Shown: positions 36,719-47,739, numbered from the stretch's first letter. The stretch: DNA of 64,000 bases from Siphonodentalium dalli (GCA_032622095.1 CP136061.1:256009582-256073581); one strand, 5' to 3'. Program-made: numbers and translations. Notes: generated from the sequence alone by a model not told the origin.

Positions 36719-36910
36719 GACATCGGCCGCTTCAGCGTGCATCAAATCTGAATGTAGCACGGTCAAATTTCAATGGCACAGAACGAGTAGCGAAACGAGC
36801 ACACCCGCGCGTTGTTGTCTATAGATACCGTTCATCGGCCGCTTCAGCGTGCATCAAATCTGAATGTGGCACGGTACAATTTCATCGGCGCAGAACGGAG
36901 TAGCAAAAAG
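36719..36910. repeat. Two-copy repeat around CATCGGCCGCTTCAGCGTGC
   Basis: The 80-bp phrase beginning CATCGGCCGCTTCAGCGTGC near 36720 recurs near 36835 with minor changes. The G+C content is above the surroundings. Confidence 0.75.
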
Positions 36911-37091
36911 AGCCAACCCGCCCCACAGGAAATGGTTACGGAGCAAGTTCCGAGTAATGCAATGAACAAACCCAACGATTTGTGCACGGTGACAACAGCA
37001 AAATGAAAGTCTCGATTCGTGTCATGAAAATGACTAAATGAGACTTTGTATACAGTTTTTTTGCAAATTCCTTGCTAGATTGAATTACAAT

Positions 37092-37237
37092 GGAGATAAA
37101 CGTACCCTGTTTCGTTGTACATTCTGGGATTCGAGCATGAAAACAGTTTGTGAACTCGCCGGCAAGCCGGCTCGTTCACAAACTGTTTTCATGCTCGTAT
37201 CCCAGAATGTACAACTCAACAGGGTATGTTCATCTCC
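37092..37237. repeat. Near-perfect palindrome A
   Basis: The left arm contains TTGTACATTCTGGGATTCGA and CAGTTTGTGAACTCGCCGGC; the right arm is the reverse complement to 37237. There is almost no loop (centre about 37164). Confidence 0.9.
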
Positions 37238-37384
37238 TAACTTGCCCATGAATTATAAGGTTTTAGCAGTGAGATATAAGTTATATCCCACTAGTGAGAT
37301 ATAAGTGATATCCCACTGGTGAAATTTCTGATGTATTGACAATCATTGGGGGCCATAGGGAAGTAACTAAAGTAAATAATAAAC

Positions 37385-37545
37385 AGAATATCCACACTTT
37401 TTCAGTGGATATGGGTTAAATCTCATTTGTGATGACAAAACATTTGAATTTCCACTCGTGGCTAAAGCCACTCGTGGAAATTCAATGTTTTGTCATCACT
37501 CATGAGATATAACCCATATCCACTGAACAAGTGTGGATATCCTCT
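37385..37545. repeat. Near-perfect palindrome B
   Basis: The left arm contains GTGATGACAAAACATTTGAA and TTTCCACTCGTGGCT; the right arm is the reverse complement to 37545. Its ends carry AGTGGATATGGGTTA-type text and the preceding sequence has a pair of GTGAGATATAAGTTATATCC-like dyads. Confidence 0.9.
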
Positions 37546-37810
37546 ATTTAATAAATGAACAGAAATTCGTTTATTTCACATATGAGTCATAGGAGTGAAA
37601 GAAATATATTTAACTGGATTGTCATCGTCCACCGTATCGAATTTATCGTCTGCCTCATCAATCTCGTCATCTGCCTCATCGCTGACGTCATCTGCCACAC
37701 GTTCCTCATTTGCTTCTCTTCTCCTCGTCTGCTTCATATGGTGCCTGTAATTCGTCACGATAATATAATAATTTGTACACACATTCCTCCAGTTACTAAC
37801 TGCACGGCGG

Positions 37811-38665
37811 CGAGATGCACGAAGCTTGTATACTATACACATGTGTATCCAGTGGATATACACACGGCGAGATGCACGAGGCTTGTATATTATACACATG
37901 TGTATCCAGTGGATATACACACGGCGAGATTCACGAAGCTTGTATATTATACACATGTGTATCCAGTGGATATACACACGGCGAGATGCACGAGGCTTGT
38001 ATATTATACACATGTGTATCCAGTGGATATACACACGGCGAGATTCACGAAGCTTGTATATTATACACATGTGTATCCAGGGGATATACACCCGGTGAGA
38101 TGCACGAAGCTTGTATATTATACACATGTGTATACAGGGGATATACACACTGTGAGATGCACGACGTTTGTGTATTATACACATGTGTATCCAGGGGATA
38201 TACACCCGGTGAGATGCACGAAACTTGTATATTATACATATGTGTATCCAGGGGATATACACACGGTGAGATGCACGAGGCTTGTATATTATACATATGT
38301 GTATCCAGGGGATATACACACGGTGAGATGCACGAAGCTTGTATATGATACACATGTGTATCCAGGGGATATACACACATTGAGATGCACGAAGCTTGAA
38401 TATTATACACATGTGTATACAGGGGATATAGACACGGCGAGATGCACGAAGTTTGTGTATTATACACATGTGTATCTAGGGGATATACAAACGGCGAGAT
38501 GCACGAGGTTTGTGTATTATACACATAGTGTATCCAGGGGATACACACACTGTGAGATGTACGAAGCTTGTATATTATACAGATGTGTATCCAGGGGATA
38601 TACACACGGCGAGATGTACGAAGCTTGTATATTATACACATGGTGTATCAAGGGGATATGTACCA
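37811..38665. repeat. 57-bp minisatellite, about 15 units
   Basis: The unit contains GAGATGCACGAAGCTTGTAT, ATTATACACATGTGTATCCA and GGGGATATACACACGG. Because 57 is a multiple of three, long frames stay open on both strands (up to 371 codons); these are repeat artefacts without protein-like composition. It is related, in reverse complement, to the 71-bp array at 39.89 kb. Confidence 0.95.
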
Positions 38666-39184
38666 TGTGATTAGCTTAATAGTTTAATAGTCTAATGTGT
38701 TAATCATAACGCCTTTTACAGCTGAGTAATCATACATAATAACGATAAACAAATTAATAACATAAGACAAAATATGATTGGGTTGATTGATCAATAGCAA
38801 TTGAAAGGTTAAATATTTAGCCCGGTCTTCTTGTGCTTAAGATAAGGCCCATAGCTTCGACAATCAACTATTACTAAGCGGCATTAAGTCGAGATGCATG
38901 TGACGATTAGAACAAACAGTCTACGGTGATATACTGATGGTTGTGCTGTACTGCAAAAAGTAGTAACTGTATGTTGTATATATATAAAGGGGACATTATA
39001 TGAAAGTTCAAGATAACCGGGGAGCCCTTGCTCAACTGAATTAAAACCAAATGAGGTGTAGGGCAATCGTGCTAATGGTTTCAGAACAAAATGTAATGTT
39101 ACATAATATAGAACTGAATTGTAAGGTTACATTGTACATATATAAAACAATATAGTAATAGGGTCCTTATTTGCTGGCTAGATA
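38666..39184. other. Unique DNA between the two satellite arrays
   Basis: AT-rich, no gene recognised. Confidence 0.5.
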
Positions 39185-39601
39185 AGTATTAATCAAGTAT
39201 CGTCACCCTCTTTTAATATTTCGTTTCTGGTTCGGTGTAGATGTTCGATATAGACTTTTAGATGTTGTATGATATTTTCATCCTCCGCAGACCTAATCCA
39301 TATAAATTTGGCCTCATTTTCTAAATCCGATATGTTAGGGCAATGTATTTCAATTTCCCATAACAAATTTATTTCTAGCTTTGGAATTCATAGTTGTACA
39401 TTCTAGTAAAAAATGAATTTCTTCACCATGTGATTAGTTACAAAGTTTACATATTCTATCATTCTCGTCTACTACAATATATTTTTCTCTTTCAATTTCT
39501 AAATCATGAGCACTTATTTTGAATTTCGTTAATAATCGGTTTACTTTGTGGGGTGGATTTACGATATAGGGTTCTTTAGTTTGTTCCCATGATTCTTTTT
39601 T
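39185..39601 (-). pseudogene. Non-LTR retrotransposon ORF2 C-terminus, broken
   Basis: On the minus strand the frame reads ESWEQTKEPYIVNP, then LTKFKISAHDLEIEREKYIV, then a Cys/His motif RICKLCN followed by EEIHFLLEC. After a stop and a frameshift it continues with DLENEAKFIWIRSAEDENII. A C-x2-C...H...C knuckle after an EIERxKY segment is typical of the end of LINE ORF2 proteins. One TAA inside the knuckle and at least one frameshift show it is dead. Confidence 0.75.
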
Positions 39602-39889
39602 GGCCTATCACCAAAAACTCCACTTTCCTCATATGTGGGTGCAAATGGATATACGCATTATTGTATGTTTGGTCTGGTCCAAGCGGTGTAGCTGGATATT
39701 CCAACGGGGATACCCGCAATGCAGACACTGCCACGTGCCTGAATATGACCCAACAGACATCGACTCGGCAATTGGACTCAATGCCAATCTAATATAACAC
39801 CCAATGGAACATGGAACATGATTGTTTGTTTGGAACATGATGATCCTATCAAACAATCATGCAGTATACCAATACAAGACTAATATGGT

Positions 39890-41003
39890 CAGTCGTGGAT
39901 ACGTGCACACTGGCACGATACACACACAATACTTCGCGTGTGTATGCTTGTGACTATGACGTGGATACACGCATGAGTGTAATACACAAGCTTCGTACAT
40001 CTCACCGCGTGTGTATGCGTGTGACTATGACGTGGATACACGCATGAGTGTAATACACAAGCTTCGTACATCTCACCGCGTATGTATGCTTGTGACTATG
40101 ACGTGGATACACGCATGAGTGTAATACACAAGCTTCGTACATCTCACCGCGTGTGTATGCTTGTTACTATGACGTGGATACACGCATGAGTGTAATACAC
40201 AAGCTTCGTACATCTCACCGCGTATGTATGCTTGTGACTATGACGTGGATACACGCATGAGTGTAATACACAAGCTTCGTACATCTCACCGCGTGTGTAT
40301 GCTTGTGACTATGACGTGGATACACGCATGAGTGTAATACACAAGCTTCGTACATCTCATCGCGTGTGAATGCTTGTGACTATAACGTGGATACACGCAT
40401 GAGTGTAATACACAAGCTTCGTACATCTCACCGCGTGTGTATGCTTGTGACTATGACGTGGATACACGCATGAGTGTAATACACAAGCTTCGTACATCTC
40501 ACCGCGTATGTATGCTTGTGACTATGACGTGGATACACGCATGAGTGTAATACACAAGCTTCGTACATTTCACCGCGTGTGTATGCTTGTGACTATGACG
40601 TGGATACACGCATGAGTGTAATACACAAGCTTCGTACATCTCATCGCGTGTGAATGCTTGTGACTATAACGTGGATACACGCATGAGTGTAATACACAAG
40701 CTTCGTACATCTCACCGCGTGTGTATGCTTGTGACTATGACGTGGATACACGCATGAGTGTAATACACAAGCTTCGTACATCTCACCGCGTGTGTATGCT
40801 TGTGACTATGACGTGGATACACACATGAGTGTAACACACAAGCTTCCTACATCTCACCGCGTGTGTATGCTTGTGACTATGACGTGGATACACACATGAG
40901 TGTAATACACAAGCTTCGTACATCTCACCGCGTGTGTATGCTTGTGACTATGACGTGGATACACGCGTGAGTGTGATACACAAGCTTCGTATGTCTCGCC
41001 GCC
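39890..41003. repeat. 71-bp minisatellite, about 15 units
   Basis: The unit contains GCTTGTGACTATGACGTGGA, TACACGCATGAGTGTAATAC and ACAAGCTTCGTACATCTCAC. Units are 71 bp and 95% or more alike. About 50 bp of each unit is homologous to the reverse complement of the 57-bp unit at 37.8-38.7 kb. Confidence 0.95.
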
Positions 41004-41329
41004 GATATGGCTATTTCCAATACAATCTGACCATTGGTCAATTTGGCAGCCGACAATACAAACCTTGGTCATGCTGAATGCTACTACTACTATGATTCGT
41101 TCCCAATAGTTTCTGAGAATTAAGATTGATACTATAATAATAACGAACCAGATTCACTTCCTATTTGCAAACGATTTCTTGAGAATGGCTCGTCGCTCGA
41201 TGGCCGAGAGGCTTGCGCGCGACTTTTATTGCTGTCAATACAGCATTATGCAGCCTTTTTTCCGACCGTAAGCACATATTGAACTTATTTAAAAAACACA
41301 AATACAAGTAAGCCCACATCGGCATTATT
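41004..41329. other. Nothing recognised
   Basis: Short non-coding gap between the satellite array and a foldback element. Confidence 0.4.
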
Positions 41330-42340
41330 TGAACTTTAATTACCCTATATATGAACATACAAGGCGGTTTTTGAAACAGTCCAATCTGCAACTATTTCCA
41401 TATGAAAAAAATTCATATTGGCATTATTTAATCTACCTCTTTTCATCGACCTCACTTACCAATGAGTTTTCACTGCGGCCCGCGCCATTTAACGGAATAA
41501 CGGATATAAGCTCCCAATTGGCTCATTGGAGATTCAAATAAGTCCAAGATGAACCTTTGTGAATATTTTATAATTTCACCCATACAGAGCCCCAGACAAA
41601 CATGAGCAGACGACACTCTTCTATATGCTTCTATATATGTGTGGGGCTCCCTGCAGGGTAATGGATGTTTTTTATTTTATGTCCTAAAAATTGTAAGAAA
41701 CATTTATTTAAAAAAAATGATAAAAAAAATTGTTAGGCCAATGCATTCTCTTATATATGCGAGGCGACCTATGGTCGACTCGCATATATAAGAGAATGCA
41801 TTGGCACACGGTAAAACAAATCCCGACTTACGACTGGATTTGATATGGCGGGTCAAATATTTAGGTCGCTGTGGAGCCTGTTCTCCAGAAAACCCACACA
41901 TTATCTGCTTACAACAGGAATAACCAACGGCTTCGTCATACCTATAAACATGCAATAGGCAGCTGGCGTGTCGGGCAACCGTTCGTTCGTGTATATGTGT
42001 GTGTATGTACGCGTGCATGTCGAGCGCTCTAATGAATCGCCTGCAAAATGGCAGAGATGGCACCGGGGTAATAATATATCCATGTTCACATTGGGCCTAA
42101 ATATTAACATCGGTTCATATTTGACTTATTTGAATCTGAAATAAACCCATATAGTGAGATGATTCCGTTGAATGGCGCGGGCCGCAGTGAAAAGATATTG
42201 TTAAGGGCTTAAGTCTGGAAATTCGTGGCGATGAAAAGAGAAGGTTAAATATGCCTGTATGAGCTAATTTCATATGGAAATAGTCCCATATTGGACAGTT
42301 TTATAAACCGCGTTTTAGGTCAAAAGAAATAATTGCGATA
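41330..42340. mobile_element. Foldback element enclosing the 69-bp palindrome
   Basis: Arms of about 220 bp (41340-41560 and 42105-42330) share TTTCACTGCGGCCCGCGCCA and the reverse complement TGGCGCGGGCCGCAGTGAAA. The interior (41580-41860) matches, in both orientations, sequence at 62.98-63.45 kb, including the 69-bp palindrome. It therefore appears to be one repeat nested in another. Confidence 0.7.
41737..41805. repeat. 69-bp near-perfect palindrome, copy 1
   Basis: The arms GCCAATGCATTCTCTTATAT and onward meet at GCGACCTATGGTCGA. Further copies lie at 63.04, 63.32, 63.75 and 63.96 kb. Confidence 0.95.
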
Positions 42341-42440
42341 TGAGTTTATTTCTCTCATTTAAATAAACCCTGTATGAGCTTATTTGCACGAGAACAGTCT
42401 GCCAAATTACATTACATTAAAATTAGCCTGTTATAAGGTA

Positions 42441-42706
42441 TTAAATCACATAAAGACTGCTATGATTAAGCGCTATATTAAACAAATCCATCATTATTAT
42501 TAGTCCGAGAATAGGATATGAATGGAAGTTAATACGGAAGAAATTCAAATCCCACCGTTCAGTTCTTTGTCTTTTTCTTTCTCTTTTCTTTGCTCTTCTG
42601 GCCGATTTTCCGTATTTCAGTTTATAGTATCTTCTTACTCCGAAATATACCACAATTAAAGCAACAATGCATGGTGGAACAACGATATACCAATACCATG
42701 TTGGAT
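42441..42706 (-). CDS. Possible terminal exon: transmembrane segment plus basic tail
   Basis: After a good acceptor (TTGTCTCCTCAG, minus strand, ending 42707) the frame reads PTWYWYIVVPPCIVALIVVY, a hydrophobic stretch of transmembrane length. A strongly basic segment follows (RRYYKLKYGKSARRAKKRER), as expected for a cytosolic stop-transfer tail, then about 45 residues to TAA. The entry phase is 1. A possible donor GTAAGA just after VVYFG could shorten the exon. No family is recognised. It may be the end of a single-pass membrane protein whose other exons lie upstream on this strand; the half fibronectin-III exon at 55.9 kb is a candidate partner, but the phases do not join directly. Confidence 0.4.
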
Positions 42707-43009
42707 CTGAGGAGACAATAATTTATTTAAATATATAATCGATTAGGACATGTGTATGGGTTATTCTTTAGAAACTGATTGGCCTTAACAGATCAGGCGA
42801 TCGCATATCGAGATATAGTTCTCACGCTTGCTAAGATCCGAACGTTTCCGCGAGCATAGCAAGCGGGATAACTATCTTGCTAACACTGTCCATCAATGCA
42901 CAATGTCAGATATGTGTTATCGAAACAATCGAAACAATCGAAACAATCGAAATAAACTCAATAATAATTTAAAGAAGCGTTTCCGGAAGAAGAATAGCCG
43001 TCTCGTTGA

Positions 43010-43250
43010 CTTCACATCTAAAAATAGAATCTTTGGGGTCTAAAATTGGTTGTACTAAAATATTCCCAAAACTTCCAAAATATCAAAACCCAAAAAAAAA
43101 TTCAAAACTTCCCAAATTTATTTTTCCAAAAAATTTCAAAATCCCAAAATTATTTTTTTCCAAAAACAAAAATTTCAAAATCCCCAAATTTCAAAAAAAG
43201 AAAAAATTTCAAAACCCTCAAAATTATTTCTCTAAAAAAAAAGTTTAAAT
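43010..43250 (+). repeat. Element end signature, outer left
   Basis: Contains AATAGAATCTTTGG and TTGGTTGTACTAAAATATTC, followed by an A-rich run of TTCAAAA and TTCCAAAA words. The same signature, in the same orientation, occurs at 47310-47470. The mirrored pair is at 47570-47725 and 51795-52035. Confidence 0.8.
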
Positions 43251-44520
43251 AAAAAATTTATAACGAGTTTTCGGTTTCTGATAATCTCGATATTAAAATG
43301 TCGAATGTTAAATTATTTGCGTGTAATATCTTTCGTTATTTTTTTTGTTCAAATATTTTTCATGAAATTATTAATCGATGTTTAGAAATAGCTTTATTGG
43401 ACATTGTGACCATCGGTATGAATGCATACATTCCAGTGTTTATCGGACGCAGTTCATACATATATAATTGTCATACCTGAAAATAGACACCATTACTCTT
43501 ACATAAATAATAAAGAGCGTTTATTCTTAACTTCTCTATCCCAGATGAAGTTATTGAGTATATGACAGGTGTGTATTATCGTGAATTATTGGAAGTATTG
43601 AGATGTACTATGTTGAATCACGAGCGGACAACCCCCAGAATGAATTGTCATATTCGATGGAACATATTATGTACACGTGATGACACACGACATTGTGGGT
43701 AACAATGTGTCTTTCACACCTTGCTTTACCAAATGAATTCTATTATATTCCCGTTCACAATTATATGCCATTCAGAAAACATATCGATTTAATGTCTGAG
43801 CAGTATTAGTTGTTTAACGGGTTAGTATCAATTAAGGTTGATAAACTGTGTCATTGTTAGCATTAACACGATAATTAGTTATCCAAAAAATGCATACATA
43901 ATACGTCCAGGTCACTCAATGATAGAAATTGCTTCGGTGTCATTGTTATAACAACATTACGTAATAACCACTTATCGCCCCACATTCATACTTACGCTTT
44001 GGACATTTTATCAGTTTATCACGTGATCACTAAATGTGGCAATCGGGTATCCTCCGATGCCTGCAATATATTATTTATAATAATTGGACTCATTGATCTC
44101 ACGTGAATAATACTCTTAGTTGTTCCAATAAAATAGTTATCAAATTCGATCACCAATAGATTTGACTGTGGAATGTAATGACCTTTAACTTATTTATCGA
44201 TCTAAAGGGACACTCATTATGAATGAATGTTAACAATACAAGCGCACGAATGAAGAGCGTTGAACATATACGAAATTACTACACGAATGAATTGAACCTT
44301 GAAATTTATATTTCACATCTTACCAACAACAGCTACAGACATAATCATAGTATTATACTGTCTTGCATGTACACACGCTATGACATCATTAAAGGTGGAC
44401 AATCCACTCACGGTGTGACAACATATACGGACATATGCATAGTGTTATACAGTCTTCTATGTACCCACGCTATGACACCATTAACGTACATTGGATGTTA
44501 GGTCTATGACTCTTGAGTAT
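43251..44520. other. Outer part of the left arm, no gene recognised
   Basis: Non-coding or unrecognised. Contains TTATCGTGAATTATTGGAAG (43572), which repeats the sequence at 46729-46735 near the start of the 189-codon gene, so the arm is built from internal duplications. The mirror is 50530-51790. Confidence 0.5.
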
Positions 44521-46060
44521 GCACCAATCAATGAGCAAATGAGCAAAAAAATGAGCAAATGAGCAAAAAAATGAGCAAATGAGCAAGAAAATGAGCAAAT
44601 GAGCAAGAAAATGAGCAAATGAGCAATAAAAATGAGCAAATGAGCAAAAAAATGAGCAAATGAGCAATAAAAATGAGCAAATGAGCAAAAAAATGAGCAA
44701 ATGAGCAAAAAAATGAGCAAATGAGCAAAAAAATGAGATGTAACATTATATCACTGTTATTGTATCAATTGATAGGTTCAGACAAGTTCGATGTTTAGAA
44801 AAGAAAAGTTACCTATAATTCTGCTGTGGTTAAGCAGTCCATTATTTAGGGCATACCTGTATGTAGGCCTATCAGTGGATGAATAGTCTGCCGGAGAAGT
44901 ACTGTGTAGACAGGTCTTGTCGGTAAGAGAGTCAGACGAGAAGTGAAGGCTCGGCTATTAAAACATAGTAATGCGATAGCGAACATCAAACGAGTCTGCG
45001 CACGCATATCTGTCAAAAGGATACAATAGCAGTCATTGGTCAATTTATCCCCGGTGTCAGCTCAGTACCCAATCGGGACGAAGCCGAAGGTCAACTCATT
45101 TTTTTTGCTCATTATAGTACGTCACTTGGACATTTTATCAGTTTATCACGTGATCACTAAATGTGGCAATCGGGTATCCACCGATGCCTGCAATTTATTA
45201 TTTATAATAATTGGACTCATTGATCTCACGTAAATAATACTCTTAGTTGTTCCAATAAAATAGTTATCAAATTCGATCACCAATAGATTTGACTGTGGAA
45301 TATAATGACCTTTAACTTATTTATCGATCTATGTTAGAACATGGTCATAACAAAAAACTTGACCATAACAAAAATTACCTTACATTTATGCATGAATCTA
45401 ATTAGACCATACGTAAATATTGTCAGCTTATCGTCTGATGAGCAAATCCGATGTTTATCAAAAATAGTACAACTTCCAGTTGGTAATTACTCTTACGAAT
45501 GAAGAGCGTTGAACATATACGAAATTACTACACGAATGAACTGAAATTTATATTTTCACATCTTACCAACAACAGATACAGACATAGTCATAGTGTTATA
45601 CTATCTTACATGTACCCATGCTATGACATCATTCGAAGGGGCAATACACTCAAGGAGTTAAAGTGACACGAAACAAGGGACGTGATGTAATATTGGTGTT
45701 TGAATCTTAAAGGAACACAAGACACTCTAAAGGGACACTCATTATGAATGAATGTTAACAATACATGCGCACGAATGAAGAGCGTTGAACATATACAAAA
45801 TTACTACACGAATGAATTGAACCTTGAAATTTATATTTCACATCTTACCAACAACAGCTACAGGCATTATCATAGGGTTATACTGTCTTGCATATACACA
45901 CACTATGACATCATTAAAGGCGGACAATCCACTCACGGTGTGACAACAGATACAGACATATGCATAGTGTTATACAGTCTTCTATGTACCAATGCTATGA
46001 CATAATTAAAGGGGGATAATACACGCACGGTGTGGAATGTTAAAGTGACACGCGGTAAGG
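43985..46060. repeat. Internal direct repeats of the left arm
   Basis: 43999-44200 matches 45127-45335 (GGACATTTTATCAGTTTATC and onward). 44190-44500 matches 45725-46010 (AAAGGGACACTCATTATGAA and onward), with a third partial copy at 45500-45640. The mirrored repeats are at 49020-51060. Confidence 0.8.
44527..44738 (+). repeat. GAGCAAAT tandem array, left arm
   Basis: About ten units of ATGAGCAAATGAGCAAAAAA with A-run length variation. The mirrored array is at 50289-50518, with a different order of A-run variants. Confidence 0.9.
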
Positions 46061-46148
46061 GACGTGATGTAATATTGGTGAAACCCCCTCCCCACTTATA
46101 GATATATAACGAAGACGAGAATAACATGTTGATGAAGTTTATTGAAAT

Positions 46149-46718
46149 TTAATCATTGTCTGAATCTTCGACCGTTAGATTTACTTCTAAGAGTTTCTTG
46201 AATTTTCTCATCGCTTCATCTGCAGCCCATTCATTATTATATCCGTGTTTGGTCAGTTTGACCATTTTCTTCATGATCATGGTATGTATGCGTGATGTTT
46301 TCAATCGATACTGGTATTCTATTAATCGTCTATAACTTTTGAGAAACAGAGCAAACTCTGTGTCGATGGTATCCTCTTTTCCCGACATGCTCTCATCTCC
46401 CGAAATGCTCTCTTCTTCTTTCACATCATTGGTGACGCGTTTCATCATACTTTTGAATGTGTCCATCTCGTTGACACATCGCGCAGCTTTCTTAAGACCG
46501 AATACCGTTCTACTACCGACGACATTACCATCTTCTGAATCTGATAGCGTTCCCCGTTCATCTTCATCTGAATCTAGACCCGCTTCGTCAGATTCATCGG
46601 TATCTTCTCCGAAGAGAGTTGGTTTTGTCTCGGACATAACTCCGTGTTTAATCTGTTTATGTCTTTGTAGATTGTAGTTCGTCGATAAAATAATGCCACA
46701 TAAATCACACCCGTGCAT
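46149..46718 (-). CDS. 189-aa C2H2 zinc-finger, acidic protein (left arm)
   Basis: The protein starts MHGCDLCGIILSTNYNLQRH and has one complete C2H2 finger, C-x2-C-x12-H-x4-H (Cys-4, Cys-7, His-20, His-25). An acidic region follows (DTDESDEAGLDSDEDE, about residues 38-55). The C-terminal half is helical and charged, with LFLKSYRRLIEYQYRLKTSR and a Lys-rich stretch. Its start overlaps the preceding 64-codon frame by 14 bp. AATAAA lies 6 bp after the stop (46138-46143, minus strand). It is identical to the copy in the right arm, which argues for recent duplication or constraint. A DNA-binding, regulatory or virion-core role is possible; I recognise no precise family. Confidence 0.6.
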   Translation of the reverse strand: MHGCDLCGIILSTNYNLQRHKQIKHGVMSETKPTLFGEDTDESDEAGLDSDEDERGTLSDSEDGNVVGSRTVFGLKKAARCVNEMDTFKSMMKRVTNDVKEEESISGDESMSGKEDTIDTEFALFLKSYRRLIEYQYRLKTSRIHTMIMKKMVKLTKHGYNNEWAADEAMRKFKKLLEVNLTVEDSDND

Positions 46719-46899
46719 TATCGCGAATTATTGGAAGAACCATCACTCTTATAAGTAGTGATAAAAAGAGAGAATAAGGTGTGGTATACAACCGTCGCGC
46801 TAAGAGTACGTTCGTCCCGGGGCTAGGGTATAGATATTTGACCGCCGGTGATTCAATTAATTCCAATTTATCAGTATGGTACTCTATGTATTCATTCAT
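46705..46899 (-). CDS. 64-aa small protein of the element (left arm)
   Basis: The frame starts MNEYIEYHTDKLELIESPAV and has a hydrophobic C-terminal half (YSLFLSLLIRVMVLPIIRDN) that could be a membrane segment. It begins 8 bp after the stop of the 105-codon frame and overlaps the next frame by 14 bp, a spacing typical of compact viral or transposon gene clusters. It is identical in the right arm. No homologue is recognised, and it may be a chance frame despite its tidy position. Confidence 0.45.
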   Translation of the reverse strand: MNEYIEYHTDKLELIESPAVKYLYPSPGTNVLLARRLYTTPYSLFLSLLIRVMVLPIIRDNARV

Positions 46900-46906
46900 G
46901 ATTTGG

Positions 46907-47224
46907 CTAATCGTATGACACTGGTCTTTTCATTTTCTTCTTATTATTAGACAAACCTCCAACTCTCTTGTTGGTTTGTTTGGACGCTTTACGTGTGTTT
47001 GTCAACTTATTTGCTGCAACTTCGGCCTTAGCCATTTCAATCGCTTGAGTGAGGGGTGTCACCACGTTAATATGTGGTTTTAGAACGTCTTCTTCACTAT
47101 CACTTTTTTTAGTTCTGTCAATAAAGTATCGACCCTGATTATCTGGTATTAACTTCCCATCAACCATATCTCTGAAATGTTTTCTCCACATTTCAAGATC
47201 TGCTGGAATATACGGGATCGACAT
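46907..47224 (-). CDS. 105-aa basic-tailed protein of the element (left arm)
   Basis: The N-terminus MSIPYIPADLEMWRKHFRDM is followed by DGKLIPDNQGRYFID, a central INVVTPLTQAIEMAKAEVAA helix and a strongly basic tail (NKRVGGLSNNKKKMKRP). A structured start with a Lys/Arg-rich end suits a DNA- or particle-associated protein. It resembles in style the small basic proteins of Polinton/adintovirus-type elements, but that is inference, not a match I can show. It differs from the right-arm copy at two residues (Pro-4 and Thr in TPLTQA). It is the first gene of the cluster, about 290 bp from the central hairpin. Confidence 0.55.
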   Translation of the reverse strand: MSIPYIPADLEMWRKHFRDMVDGKLIPDNQGRYFIDRTKKSDSEEDVLKPHINVVTPLTQAIEMAKAEVAANKLTNTRKASKQTNKRVGGLSNNKKKMKRPVSYD

Positions 47225-47287
47225 GTTTCTTCAAAATGTACAAGTCACTCTTTTTTCTGCATTTTATTTTTAGAAAGTTTATCGCCT

Positions 47288-47295
47288 CTTATAAA
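47288..47295 (-). promoter_or_regulatory. TATA-like box, left arm cluster
   Basis: On the minus strand TTTATAAG lies about 65 bp upstream of the first gene's ATG. It is identical to the mirrored site on the other arm. Confidence 0.3.
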
Positions 47296-47468
47296 AATCG
47301 ATTATTGCATCAAAAAATAGAATCTTTGGGTCTAAAATTGGTTGTACTAAAATATTCCCAAAAACCCAAAACTTCAAAAATTTCAAAAAACTTCAAAAAT
47401 TTCAAAAAACTTCAAAAATTTCAAAAATTTCAAAAACTTCAAAAAACTTCAAAAATTTCAAAAACTTC

Positions 47469-47568
47469 AAAAATAAGACCCCGCCGGCGGCGGCGGCGGC
47501 GGCGGCACCGCCGCCGCAGTAAAATACCGCAATGCCGCCGCCGCCGCCGCCGGCGGGGTCTTATTTTT
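47469..47568. repeat. Central GC-rich hairpin of the palindrome
   Basis: The stem AAAAATAAGACCCCGCCGGC continues into (GGC)n at 47479-47506 and pairs with (GCC)n and the mirrored flank at 47534-47568, around a loop of about 27 bp (47507-47533) containing GTAAAATACCGCAAT. It is an extreme GC island in a very A/T-rich, TTCAAAA-repeat setting. Confidence 0.9.
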
Positions 47569-47731
47569 GAAGTTTTTAAAAATTTTGAAGTTTTTGAAAT
47601 TTTTGAAATTTTTGAAGTTTTTTGAAATTTTTGAAGTTTTTTGAAATTTTTGAAGTTTTGGGTTTTTGGGAATATTTTAGTACAACCAATTTTAGACCCA
47701 AAGATTCTATTTTTAGATGCAATAATCGATT

Positions 47732-47739
47732 TTTATAAG
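47732..47739 (+). promoter_or_regulatory. TATA-like box, right arm cluster
   Basis: TTTATAAG lies about 65 bp upstream of the ATG at 47803, mirroring the left arm. Confidence 0.3.

Noticed and set aside
37555-38670. 371-codon plus frame and 297-codon minus frame
   Set aside because: Both arise from a 57-bp minisatellite whose period is divisible by three; composition and unit variation show no coding constraint.
39890-41003. CRISPR-like regular array
   Set aside because: Whole 71-bp unit is repeated with no variable spacers, in a eukaryotic context; it is a minisatellite.
44470-44746. Hydrophobic Cys-rich frames (LLICSFFCSFAHF units), also mirrored at 50.3 kb
   Set aside because: Translation of the GAGCAAAT tandem array; several overlapping frames are open at once.
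46339-46677. 112-codon Ser-rich plus frame opposite the zinc-finger gene (mirror 48350-48688)
   Set aside because: Antisense shadow of the acidic region of the 189-aa gene.
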